A stretch of 64,000 nucleotides of DNA from Pelagibacterales bacterium SAG-MED49 (GTDB lineage Bacteria > Pseudomonadota > Alphaproteobacteria > Pelagibacterales > Pelagibacteraceae): positions 62,001 through 126,000 of the forward strand of contig JACWEQ010000001.1 of the NCBI GenBank assembly GCA_014653365.1, written 5' to 3'. Below the pieces are notes generated by a model. The model was not told where the DNA came from. It made no database searches and worked only from the letters and a program-made list of their open reading frames with translations. Shown here piece after piece: positions 7,250 to 15,872 of this stretch. Both the position numbers and the translations under genes were made by a program. Within the stretch, counting starts at the first letter, position 1. Each line of letters begins with the position of its first letter.

Positions 7250-8518
7250 ATGACAACAAATAATAAAAATATTCTCTACTGTTCTTTCTGTGGAAAAAGC
7301 CAACACGAAGTTAGAAAATTAATTGCTGGACCTACAGTTTTTATTTGTGATGAATGTGTTGAACTATGTATGGATATTATCAAAGAGGAAAGTAAAGATA
7401 CTTTTATTAAACATCAAGACGGTCTTCCTTCTCCAAAAGAGATTTGCTCAGTTTTAGATGACTATGTAATTGGCCAACCACATGCAAAAAAAGTATTATC
7501 TGTTGCTGTTCATAATCATTATAAAAGACTAAATTATGAAAGCAAAACTAGTAAGAATGTTGAGCTTGCAAAATCTAACATACTTTTAGTCGGACCCACT
7601 GGTTGTGGTAAAACATTATTAGCACAAACGTTGGCTAGAATTTTGGATGTTCCTTTTACAATGGCTGATGCAACCACATTAACAGAAGCTGGTTATGTTG
7701 GTGAAGATGTTGAAAATATAATTTTAAAGTTATTACAAGCCTCAGATTACAATGTTGAAAAAGCACAAAGAGGAATTGTTTACATTGATGAAGTTGACAA
7801 GATTAGTAGAAAATCTGAAAATCCATCAATTACAAGAGATGTATCTGGTGAAGGTGTTCAGCAGGCATTATTAAAGATTATGGAAGGAACAGTTGCTAGT
7901 GTTCCGCCTCAAGGTGGAAGAAAACATCCTCAACAAGAATTTTTACAAGTTGACACAACTAATATATTATTTATTTGTGGAGGAGCTTTTGCAGGACTTG
8001 ATAAAATTATATCTCAAAGAGATAAAGGAACATCAATAGGTTTTGGTGCTGATGTTAAAAATACTCAGGATAAGAAAACCGGTGAATGGATGAAAACTCT
8101 AGAACCTGAAGATTTATTAAAATTTGGTCTTATACCAGAATTTATTGGTAGACTGCCCATGATTGCAACACTTGAAGATTTAGATGAAAAATCCTTAGTT
8201 AAAATACTGGAAGAGCCAAAAAATTCATTAACAAAACAATATAAAGAACTATTTAAGTTAGATGGTGCAAAACTAATATTTAAAGATAATGCTTTAAAAG
8301 AAATTGCTCAAAAAGCAATTAACAAAAAAACAGGTGCTAGAGGTCTAAGATCTATTTTAGAAAATATTTTATTAAAAACCATGTATGATCTTCCTAGTCA
8401 GGATAATATAGAAGAGGTAATTGTTGACGCGGGTGCCGCAAAAGGTCAATCCCAACCTATATTAGTTCACTCTAAAGTGGATAGTAAATCTAAATCAAAC
8501 AAACCATCAGCGGCTTAA
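7250..8518 (+). CDS. clpX: ClpX, AAA+ unfoldase subunit of ClpXP
   Basis: This 422-residue ATPase recognises and unfolds substrates for ClpP. The N-terminal zinc-binding domain has Cys11, Cys14, Cys33 and Cys36 (CSFCGK...CDECVELC). Walker A is GPTGCGKT (115-122), followed by the pore loop GYVG, Walker B 'VYIDEVDK', the RKH-like loop and a sensor-2 'GARGLRSI'. Length is typical. The 91-bp gap from clpP could hold its own promoter. Downstream lon follows after 60 bp. Confidence 0.98.
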   Translation: MTTNNKNILYCSFCGKSQHEVRKLIAGPTVFICDECVELCMDIIKEESKDTFIKHQDGLPSPKEICSVLDDYVIGQPHAKKVLSVAVHNHYKRLNYESKTSKNVELAKSNILLVGPTGCGKTLLAQTLARILDVPFTMADATTLTEAGYVGEDVENIILKLLQASDYNVEKAQRGIVYIDEVDKISRKSENPSITRDVSGEGVQQALLKIMEGTVASVPPQGGRKHPQQEFLQVDTTNILFICGGAFAGLDKIISQRDKGTSIGFGADVKNTQDKKTGEWMKTLEPEDLLKFGLIPEFIGRLPMIATLEDLDEKSLVKILEEPKNSLTKQYKELFKLDGAKLIFKDNALKEIAQKAINKKTGARGLRSILENILLKTMYDLPSQDNIEEVIVDAGAAKGQSQPILVHSKVDSKSKSNKPSAA

Positions 8519-8578
8519 TATCCTTAATAAATAATAAATACCTATTGCAATATAAAATATAATATCCATATTATTGTC

Positions 8579-10957
8579 ATGGACATTAAAATCACACTAC
8601 CTTTGTTACCATTGAGAGACATCGTTGTTTTTCCAAGTATGGTCATACCTTTGTTTGTAGGACGAGATAAGTCAATCTCAGCACTAAATGAGGTAATGAA
8701 AAAAGATAAAAAGATTATTCTAGTAACTCAAAAAAATTCTGAAATTGATGATCCTAAAAAAACAGATATTTTTATGTATGGATGTGAAGGAAACATTTTA
8801 CAACTTTTAAAATTACCAGATGGAACAGTTAAAGTTTTAGTAGAAGGTATTAAAAGAGTAAAAGTTTTAGATTTTAAAGAAAATGATAAGTTTATAACTT
8901 GTGATTACGCTCATTATAGCGATGTATTAGTTAAGGATGAGGATTTATTTCCACTTGCTGCTACCGCGTTAAGAAGATTAGAAAAATTGACATCAATTAA
9001 CAAGAAAGTCTCAAGTGAAACTATTAATAGTATTAAACAATTAAAAGACCCATCTCAAATAGCTGATAATATAGCCTCACATATAACAGCTACTATTTCC
9101 GAAAAACAACAAATATTTGAAACGGTTGATGTTAAGAAACGATTAAATGCCATTATTAAAATAATGGAAAATGAAACAAGTATCATAGGTGTTGAAAAAA
9201 GAATTAGAGGAAGAGTTAAAACTCAAATGGAGAAAACTCAAAGAGAGTATTATTTAAATGAACAATTAAAAGCTATTCAAAAAGAATTAGGTGAAATTGA
9301 AGACGGCAAGGATGAAACTACCAGTCTTAATAAGGCTATTATAAAATCTAAAATGCCTAAAGAAGTTGAAAAGAAATGTTTGCAGGAGTTGAAAAAGTTG
9401 AAAAATATGAGTCCAATGTCTGCAGAAGCTACTGTTGTAAGAAATTATCTGGATTGGATGACAGAACTCCCGTGGCATAAAAAAAGTGAAGTAGATATAG
9501 ATTTAACAAAAGCGTTAAATACTCTTGACGCAGATCATTTTGGTCTTGAAAAAGTTAAAGAGAGAATAATTGAATTTCTTGCTGTTCAGAAACGAATGGA
9601 AAAAATTAAAGGACCTATCTTATGTTTAGTGGGTCCTCCAGGTGTTGGAAAAACTTCATTAGGTAAATCAATTGCAAAAGCAACCAATAGAGAATTTGTG
9701 AGAATGTCTGTTGGTGGTATGAGAGATGAAGCAGAGATAAGAGGACATAGAAGAACTTATATAGGCTCATTACCTGGTAAAATAATTCAAATGATGAAAA
9801 AAGCTGGAACTAAAAATCCGTTAATTTTATTAGATGAAATAGACAAAATAGGAAATGATTATAGAGGAGATCCTTCATCAGCTTTATTGGAGGCTTTAGA
9901 TCCTGAACAAAATACAACATTTAATGATCATTACTTAGAAGTTGATTACGATTTATCAGATGTAATGTTTGTGACTACTGCAAATACTTTAAATATTCTT
10001 CCACCACTTTTAGATAGAATGGAAGTTATTAGATTAGCTGGATATACAGAGGATGAAAAAATCAGTATTGCTAATAAATATTTATTACCAAAACAAATTA
10101 AAGATAATGGTGTTAAAGATAAAGAGATGAAGTTAGAGAATGATATTATCAAAGAAGTAATTAGAGGTTACACCAAAGAGTCGGGTGTAAGGAATTTAGA
10201 AAGAGAAATATCTAAACTTGCAAGAAAAGTTGTAAAAAAAGTTGTTGCCGGTGAAGAAAAAGAGGTAGCTATTAATAATAAAAACCTATCTGATTTCTTA
10301 GGTATTGCTAAATTCAAGTTTGGAGAATTAGAGTCCGATGATAAAGTAGGGATTGCTACAGGTCTTGCTTGGACTGAGTATGGTGGGGAAATTCTAAAAA
10401 TTGAAACTGTTACTATGCCAGGAAAAGGTAGAATGCAAATTACAGGAAAATTAGGAGATGTAATGCAAGAGTCAGTTAAAGCTGCAAAATCTTTTGTTAG
10501 ATCTAAATGTTTGGAGTATGGAATTATTCCACCACTATTTGAAAAAAAAGATTTCCATATTCACGTTCCAGAAGGAGCAACACCTAAAGATGGACCGTCA
10601 GCTGGAGTTGGAATGGTAGCTTCTATCGTATCTTCAATCACGGGAATTCCAGTAAGAAGAGATGTTGCAATGACCGGTGAGGTTACTTTAACGGGTCAAG
10701 TATTGCCAATAGGTGGTCTTAAAGAAAAGTTATTAGCTGCACATAGAGCTGGTATTAAAGAAGTGCTAATTCCAAAAGAAAATGAAAAAGATCTAGTGGA
10801 TATGCCTAAAAAAATAATTGATGATATTAAAATTACACCAGTTGATCACGCAGATCAGGTTTTAAAAGTTGCTTTAATTAAAGAACTGAAAAAAACTGAA
10901 TGGGTAGAAGTAGATATGACTAAAAAAGACGACAAAACACAAGCCAGTATCCAATAA
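8579..10957 (+). CDS. lon: Lon, ATP-dependent serine protease (LonA)
   Basis: This 792-residue cytosolic protease degrades misfolded and regulatory proteins. The N-terminal substrate-binding LAN domain begins '[19 protein letters not shown]'. The AAA+ module has GPPGVGKT, Walker B 'ILLDEIDK' and sensor/arginine-finger regions. The protease domain has the catalytic dyad Ser674 (DGPSAG) and Lys717 (LKEK), 43 residues apart as in E. coli Lon. Length is close to the family norm. It ends the tig-clpP-clpX-lon block; a 123-bp intergenic region separates it from the TRAP transporter genes. Confidence 0.98.
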   Translation: MDIKITLPLLPLRDIVVFPSMVIPLFVGRDKSISALNEVMKKDKKIILVTQKNSEIDDPKKTDIFMYGCEGNILQLLKLPDGTVKVLVEGIKRVKVLDFKENDKFITCDYAHYSDVLVKDEDLFPLAATALRRLEKLTSINKKVSSETINSIKQLKDPSQIADNIASHITATISEKQQIFETVDVKKRLNAIIKIMENETSIIGVEKRIRGRVKTQMEKTQREYYLNEQLKAIQKELGEIEDGKDETTSLNKAIIKSKMPKEVEKKCLQELKKLKNMSPMSAEATVVRNYLDWMTELPWHKKSEVDIDLTKALNTLDADHFGLEKVKERIIEFLAVQKRMEKIKGPILCLVGPPGVGKTSLGKSIAKATNREFVRMSVGGMRDEAEIRGHRRTYIGSLPGKIIQMMKKAGTKNPLILLDEIDKIGNDYRGDPSSALLEALDPEQNTTFNDHYLEVDYDLSDVMFVTTANTLNILPPLLDRMEVIRLAGYTEDEKISIANKYLLPKQIKDNGVKDKEMKLENDIIKEVIRGYTKESGVRNLEREISKLARKVVKKVVAGEEKEVAINNKNLSDFLGIAKFKFGELESDDKVGIATGLAWTEYGGEILKIETVTMPGKGRMQITGKLGDVMQESVKAAKSFVRSKCLEYGIIPPLFEKKDFHIHVPEGATPKDGPSAGVGMVASIVSSITGIPVRRDVAMTGEVTLTGQVLPIGGLKEKLLAAHRAGIKEVLIPKENEKDLVDMPKKIIDDIKITPVDHADQVLKVALIKELKKTEWVEVDMTKKDDKTQASIQ

Positions 10958-11029
10958 TAATCGTTTACCTGACAATAATTAATCACTCAATTTCTGTGCC
11001 AAATTTAACATTTTAATAACTAGCTATCT

Positions 11030-11076
11030 TATAATAATTTAGATAAGTTTTTTAAAAAAAAAAAACATTAGGAGAG
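11030..11076 (+). promoter_or_regulatory. Promoter -10 and strong Shine-Dalgarno site for dctP
   Basis: A perfect TATAAT lies at 11030-11035; the best -35 candidate, TTAACA (11005-11010), is spaced rather wide at 19 bp. Before the dctP ATG there is an unusually strong ribosome-binding site, AGGAGAG (11070-11076), after a 12-A run. Most genes in this window show little or no Shine-Dalgarno sequence, so this fits a highly translated binding protein. Confidence 0.5.
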
Positions 11077-11080
11077 AAAT

Positions 11081-12055
11081 ATGAATAAATTTAATAGAAT
11101 AATTGTTGTTTTATTTTCATCTTTATTTTTAAGTTTCGCAGCTAATTCAACAGAAGTAAAATTTGGACACGTGGGTAAACCAGGATCTTTATTTTCTGCT
11201 TCAGTTGACCATTTTGCTAAACTTGCAAATGAAAGATTAGGAAGTAAAGGAAAAGTATCAGTTTTTGGTTCTTCGCAACTAGGTAAAGATAAACAAGGTA
11301 TGCAAAAACTAAAATTAGGTACAGTAAATATGTGGTTGCCATCATCTGTTATGGCATCAATTCATGATGAGTTTGGTGTTTTTGATATGCCATTTATCAT
11401 TAAAGATAGAAATCACATGAACAAAGTTGAAAGCCAAGTTTTACCAGGAATGTTTAAAAATCTGGAAGCTAAAACTGGGTATAAAGTTATAGCAGTTTGG
11501 GAAAATGGTTTTAGACATATCACAAACAATGTTAGAGCTATCGATAAACCAGATGATTTAAAAGGAATTAAGTTAAGAACTCCTAAATCAAAATGGAGAG
11601 TTAAAATGTTCCAATCATATGGTGCAAACCCAACTCCAATGTCATTTTCAGAAGTTTTTACAGCTTTGAAAACTGGAACAATGGATGGTCAAGAAAACCC
11701 GTATGCTCAAATAGCTAGTGCTAAATTTCAAGAAGTACAAAAATATCTATCAATTACAGGTCACGTTTATACTCCTGCTTATGTAGCGGTACATAAAGAT
11801 CATTGGAGTAAATTACCTGCGGATGTACGTGATATTTTAGAGCAAGCTGCGCAAGACACACAAAAGTTTGTGTACGAAGAAGCTGCTAGACTTGAAAAAT
11901 CTTTATTAGGTGTAATCGAGTCAGCTGGTGTTCAAGTAAACACAGCAGATAAAGGAGCTTTTATTGCAGCTAGTAAAGGAATATATGATCAATTTGCATC
12001 AGAAGTATCAACTGGTGGTGCGTTAATTGATAAAGTATCATCTTTAGCAAATTAA
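11081..12055 (+). CDS. dctP: TRAP transporter substrate-binding protein, DctP family
   Basis: This 324-residue periplasmic binding protein has a signal peptide (hydrophobic residues 7-20, cleavage near AANST at about 24). The DctP fold is recognisable from 'VFGSSQLGKDKQGMQKLKLGTVNMW', 'FDMPFI' and 'PDDLKGIKLRTPKS'. 'GANPTPMSFSEVFTALKTGTMDGQENP' carries the conserved Arg/Asn/Gln region that grips a ligand carboxylate. Ligands of the family are usually organic acids; the specific one cannot be read from sequence. It is the first gene of dctP-dctQ-dctM and is separated from dctQ by a perfect hairpin, which probably allows it to be expressed above the membrane subunits. Confidence 0.95.
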   Translation: MNKFNRIIVVLFSSLFLSFAANSTEVKFGHVGKPGSLFSASVDHFAKLANERLGSKGKVSVFGSSQLGKDKQGMQKLKLGTVNMWLPSSVMASIHDEFGVFDMPFIIKDRNHMNKVESQVLPGMFKNLEAKTGYKVIAVWENGFRHITNNVRAIDKPDDLKGIKLRTPKSKWRVKMFQSYGANPTPMSFSEVFTALKTGTMDGQENPYAQIASAKFQEVQKYLSITGHVYTPAYVAVHKDHWSKLPADVRDILEQAAQDTQKFVYEEAARLEKSLLGVIESAGVQVNTADKGAFIAASKGIYDQFASEVSTGGALIDKVSSLAN

Positions 12056-12067
12056 TCTAATTTGTAT

Positions 12068-12090
12068 CAGGCCTTCTTCCAGAAGGCCTG
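12068..12090 (+). other. Perfect 10-bp hairpin between dctP and dctQ
   Basis: CAGGCCTTCT (12068-12077), loop TCC, then AGAAGGCCTG (12081-12090) form a perfect GC-rich stem in otherwise AT-rich DNA, 12 bp after the dctP stop and 9 bp before the dctQ ATG. An A-run, not a T-run, follows on the coding strand, so it looks like an mRNA-stabilising or attenuating intercistronic hairpin rather than a full terminator. Confidence 0.75.
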
Positions 12091-12099
12091 AAAAAATAT

Positions 12100-12609
12100 A
12101 TGACATTAAAAAAATTTATAGATTTATATGAAAGTTTTTTAAAAGTTATACTATTTATTATGATGGTAGCTCTTGCAGTAACAGTATTGCTTGGAGTTTC
12201 TTTCCGTTTTGCTGGAAGTGCTTTAGTTTGGTATGATGAAGTTGCAGCAGTACAACTTGCCTGGATAACATATTATGGTTCAGCGTATGCATCATTAAAA
12301 GGTGCGCATATTAGTGTTCCAAGTATTTTTAAAGCATTTCCATTAGCTTTAAGAAAAATATTTTTTGTATTATCCAAACTTGTTATTTATGGATTCTTGA
12401 TATTGTTAGCTTATTATGGGTATTTAGTTCTAACACTTATTGGAGGAGAAACTTTGGTCACTTTAGAGTGGGTTCCTCAAACTTTTGTGCAATCAGTGAT
12501 ACCAGTTGCATCGTGTCTTTTTATTCTATCTGAAACTTTACGAATTCCAGAGGATTATAAAAATTTAGTTCTTCAAACAACTAACGTTGAGATAACAGGA
12601 GATATTTAA
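12100..12609 (+). CDS. dctQ: TRAP transporter small permease subunit, DctQ family
   Basis: This 169-residue inner-membrane protein has four hydrophobic segments (about residues 14-34, 48-66, 88-108 and 126-146). It shows the DctQ signature around 'FRFAGSALVWYDEVAAVQLAWITYYGSAYA', where the motif W-x-E-E/V-x-A-R/Q is located. It pairs with DctM to form the sodium-driven transporter fed by DctP. Its last base overlaps the first base of dctM (TAATG), so translation is coupled. A weak GGAG-like site near its end (12597-12602) serves dctM. Confidence 0.93.
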   Translation: MTLKKFIDLYESFLKVILFIMMVALAVTVLLGVSFRFAGSALVWYDEVAAVQLAWITYYGSAYASLKGAHISVPSIFKAFPLALRKIFFVLSKLVIYGFLILLAYYGYLVLTLIGGETLVTLEWVPQTFVQSVIPVASCLFILSETLRIPEDYKNLVLQTTNVEITGDI

Positions 12610-13892
12610 TGTTAATTTTAACAATGTTTGCAGTACTACTATTTATTCTGTCTATAAATGTTCCTATTGCTATTGGTTTAGCGGTAACAACAATAATTGC
12701 CATGGTGTTAAAATCTGGAACAAGTTTTTTAATTGATACTGCAATCGTTATGTTTGACGGATCAATGAAATTCCCTTTGATTGCAATACCTTTGTTTATT
12801 CTTGCAGGCTCAATAATGAACAGTGCAGGTATATCTAGAAGACTAATAGCTTTTGCTTCTGCTCTTGTAGGATTTATTAAGGGTGGTTTAAGTATGATTA
12901 ATATTGCAACTTCAATGTTTTTTGCCGAAATTTCTGGATCAGCGGTTGCAGATGTTGCCGCTCTTGGTTCAATACTTATTCCTGCAATGAAGAAAAAAGG
13001 TTATCCAGGAGCTTTTGCTGCTGCGGTTACCTCATCTTCAGCATCTTTAGCAATTATTATTCCACCTTCAATTCCAATGATTGTTTATGCGGTAATGTCA
13101 CAAAGTTCTGTTGTGCAATTATTTGTAGCTGGAATTGTACCAGGCGTAATTGGTGGTTTTTTTTTAATGTTAGCTGCATATGTTACGGCAAGACGTAAAA
13201 ATTTTCCTATTGAAGAAACTTTTAATCTTGCAAATGTTAGAAAAACTGCAAGAGAAGCAGCTTTAGCTTTCTTGTTACCTGTAATCATTTTAGGTGGTAT
13301 TTTTGGTGGTGTAGTAACTGCAACTGAGGGTGCAGGTTTAGCAGTTGTTGCATCTTTAGTTATTGGATTAGTTTATAGAGAGATAGATTTTAAAAGATTA
13401 TATGATGCAGCTACCGAAGGAGCAATTCAAACAGCATCTGTAATGTTGTTAGTAGCAGCCTCAGTGTTATTAGGCGAATTTTTAACAATAGAACAGCTTC
13501 CGCAAAAAATTGCCAACTCAATTATTGAATTTTCAAATAATAAGTTTGTTGTTTTAGCCATATTAAATGTTTTTCTTTTAGTAATAGGTTTCTTTTTACA
13601 TTCTGTGGCAGCAATAATTCTTACTGTTCCTGTTGTTATGCCTTTAGTAAATGCTGTAGGCATTGATCCAGTTCATTTTGGAATTATAGTCACTTTAAAT
13701 TTAGCAATTGGCCAACAAACTCCACCAGTTGCAAGTGTTCTAGCAACCGCTTGTTCTGTAGCAAAAGAAGATATTTGGGATGTAACAAGGGAAAACCTTA
13801 TTTTTATTAGCGTGTTAGTAATGTTGTTGCTTTTAGTAACTTACGTTCCTGCGATACCTATGACATTAGTTGAATACTTTTATAGGAGTTAA
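12609..13892 (+). CDS. dctM: TRAP transporter large permease subunit, DctM family
   Basis: This 427-residue polytopic inner-membrane protein, with about 12 hydrophobic segments, is the transport channel of the TRAP system. Family hallmarks include 'FPLIAIPLFILAGSIMNSAGI', 'FFAEISGSAVADVAALGSILIPAM' and 'AAAVTSSSASLAIIIPPSIPMIVY'. Towards the end is 'HFGIIVTLNLAIGQQTPPVASVL', the conserved Na+-site-like stretch. Length is typical. The next gene (crotonase family) starts on the base directly after its stop, linking the transporter to catabolic enzymes. Confidence 0.96.
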   Translation: MLILTMFAVLLFILSINVPIAIGLAVTTIIAMVLKSGTSFLIDTAIVMFDGSMKFPLIAIPLFILAGSIMNSAGISRRLIAFASALVGFIKGGLSMINIATSMFFAEISGSAVADVAALGSILIPAMKKKGYPGAFAAAVTSSSASLAIIIPPSIPMIVYAVMSQSSVVQLFVAGIVPGVIGGFFLMLAAYVTARRKNFPIEETFNLANVRKTAREAALAFLLPVIILGGIFGGVVTATEGAGLAVVASLVIGLVYREIDFKRLYDAATEGAIQTASVMLLVAASVLLGEFLTIEQLPQKIANSIIEFSNNKFVVLAILNVFLLVIGFFLHSVAAIILTVPVVMPLVNAVGIDPVHFGIIVTLNLAIGQQTPPVASVLATACSVAKEDIWDVTRENLIFISVLVMLLLLVTYVPAIPMTLVEYFYRS

Positions 13893-14675
13893 ATGAGCAA
13901 ATTAATTAAAATAAATAAAAAAAATAATCATTTAATTGAAGTAGTTCTAAACAGACCAGAAAAATTAAATGCTATGACTAAACCTATGTGGATAGAGCTT
14001 GGTAAAACTTTTAAAAAACTATCTAAAAATAAAAACTTAAGATGTATTGTTATAAGAGGCCAAGGAGGGAAATCTTTTTCACCTGGAAATGATATAGCAG
14101 AATTTACCAAAGAAAGATCATCATCAAAATTAGCAAAATCATATGGTAAATTTTTACATGGAACTTTAGGAGAGATATTTAATTGTCCAATACCAACAAT
14201 TGCTTTAATTGAAGGTATATGCGTTGGTGGTGGATTAGAGATAGCAGGATGTTGCGATATTAGAATTTGTGGAAAAAGCTCAAGATTTGGGATTCCAATT
14301 AAAAGATTAGGCTTAACAATGGCGGCTAAAGAATTAGAAGTGCTTTTAAAAGTAACTAATTATTCAACAGCTATGGAAATTTTATTTGAAGGTAGAGTAT
14401 TTGATGCTGATGAAGCCTTTGAAAAAAAACTTGTTAATAGGGTAGTTGAAGACAAAAACGTAGAAAAAGAAGCTTATAAATCTGCAGAATTAATATGCGA
14501 AGGAGCACCTAAAGTCACAAGATGGCACAAACAATTTGCTAGAAATATTTTAAAGAACGGTAAAGTAACTGAAAAAATAAATAATCTTGGGTACAAATGT
14601 TATGATACTAAGGATTTTAAAATTGGGTACCAATCCTTTTTGAATAAAACAAAACCCAAATTCAAAAACAAATAA
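13893..14675 (+). CDS. Enoyl-CoA hydratase/isomerase (crotonase) family protein
   Basis: This 260-residue crotonase-fold enzyme acts on a CoA thioester. The first oxyanion-hole region is 'GGKSFSPGNDIAEF', and the second is 'EGICVGGGLEIAGCCDIRI'. Of the two catalytic glutamates of rat enoyl-CoA hydratase, the GGGxE glutamate (Glu144 there) is kept as Glu116. The second (Glu164, in FGxPE) is replaced by Ile136 (FGIPIKRLG), so ordinary hydration is doubtful. An isomerase, dehydratase or lyase-type crotonase is more likely. The ATG directly follows the dctM stop, with a GGAG site inside dctM, and a CoA-transferase gene follows after 3 bp. Confidence 0.9.
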   Translation: MSKLIKINKKNNHLIEVVLNRPEKLNAMTKPMWIELGKTFKKLSKNKNLRCIVIRGQGGKSFSPGNDIAEFTKERSSSKLAKSYGKFLHGTLGEIFNCPIPTIALIEGICVGGGLEIAGCCDIRICGKSSRFGIPIKRLGLTMAAKELEVLLKVTNYSTAMEILFEGRVFDADEAFEKKLVNRVVEDKNVEKEAYKSAELICEGAPKVTRWHKQFARNILKNGKVTEKINNLGYKCYDTKDFKIGYQSFLNKTKPKFKNK

Positions 14676-14678
14676 TAA

Positions 14679-15872
14679 ATGACAGCTTCATTGAAGGGCA
14701 TTCGTGTTTTAGAAATGTCACAGATTATGGCAGGACCAACTTGCGGATTGTTACTAGCTGATTTAGGTGCTGAAGTTATTAAAATAGAAAAAACACCCAC
14801 TGGTGATGATACTAGGAATTTTCTTCCTCCAGATATCAATGGAGAAGCTGCAGCATTTATGATGATGAATAGAAATAAAAAGGGCATAGCTTTAAATTTG
14901 AAAGATAAAGATGGAATAAAGATCTTTAAAGAAATGGTTAAAAATTCTGATATAGTTTTAGAAAATTTTAGAAAAGGTACCTTGGAAAAATTAGGTATTG
15001 GTTATGATGTAATGTCTGAAATTAATCCTAAAATAATTCTTTGTGAAATATCTGGATATGGAAGAACAGGACCTTATTCGGATAAAGGAGGTTTTGATTT
15101 AGTTGCTCAAGGAATGAGTGGTTTAATGAGTATAACTGGAGAAAGTGAAGATAAACCACCAATGAAAGTTGGAGCACCTATCACTGATATTACAGCTGGT
15201 TTGCTGGCATCTAGTGGTATTTTAGCTGCATTAGTTCATAGAGAAAAAACTGGACAAGGACAGAAGGTCGACACATCATTATTTGAAGCTGGTATAGTTC
15301 ACACTTATTGGCAATCAGCTATAGCAGGAGCTACTGGACATTCTCCTGGTCCACTTGGATCTGCACATCCCTTAACCGCTCCTTATCAAGCTTTTAAAAC
15401 CAAAGATAAATGGATTACAATTGGAGCGTCCAACCAAAACACATGGTTAATGCTATTAAAGGCTATTAATCGTCAAGATCTTCAAGAGGATGAAAAATTT
15501 TCATCAAATTTAAATAGAAAAAAAAATATAAATAAACTTGTAGATATACTTAATACTGAACTTATTAAAAAAACATCTGACGAATGGTTAGAAATATTTG
15601 ATAATAATGGTTTACCATGCGGACCTATAAATTCTATTACTGAAATGTTTGAAGATCCACAAACAATTCATAGGGAAATGATAATTGAAGTCGATAATAA
15701 AAAAGCAGGAAAAAGTAAGGCTATTGGTATGCCAATTAAGTTTTCAAAAAGTAAAACTGAAAAATCAAAAGGTGCACCTAATTTAGGTGAGCACACAAGA
15801 GAAATTATGCTTAATTTTGGATACAAACAAGATGAAATAAAGGATTTTTACAATAGAAAAGTAATACTTTAA
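14679..15872 (+). CDS. Family III CoA-transferase (CaiB/BaiF/Frc)
   Basis: This 397-residue enzyme moves CoA between carboxylic acids through an aspartyl-CoA intermediate. 'GIRVLEMSQIMAGPTCGLLLADLGAEVIKIE' at the N-terminus and 'NRNKKGIALNLKDKDG' are diagnostic. Asp170 (in APITDITAG) matches the catalytic Asp169 of formyl-CoA transferase. The interlocked-dimer C-terminal part 'APNLGEHTREIML' is present. Position, directly behind TRAP and crotonase genes, suggests it activates the imported acid to its CoA ester. Its stop shares TTAA (15869-15872) with the convergent dehydrogenase gene. Confidence 0.95.
   Translation: MTASLKGIRVLEMSQIMAGPTCGLLLADLGAEVIKIEKTPTGDDTRNFLPPDINGEAAAFMMMNRNKKGIALNLKDKDGIKIFKEMVKNSDIVLENFRKGTLEKLGIGYDVMSEINPKIILCEISGYGRTGPYSDKGGFDLVAQGMSGLMSITGESEDKPPMKVGAPITDITAGLLASSGILAALVHREKTGQGQKVDTSLFEAGIVHTYWQSAIAGATGHSPGPLGSAHPLTAPYQAFKTKDKWITIGASNQNTWLMLLKAINRQDLQEDEKFSSNLNRKKNINKLVDILNTELIKKTSDEWLEIFDNNGLPCGPINSITEMFEDPQTIHREMIIEVDNKKAGKSKAIGMPIKFSKSKTEKSKGAPNLGEHTREIMLNFGYKQDEIKDFYNRKVIL

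Noticed and set aside
11047-11066. Long A-run before dctP as a possible terminator for lon or a phase-variable tract
   Set aside because: No hairpin precedes it on the plus strand, and homopolymer A-runs are common throughout this AT-rich DNA.
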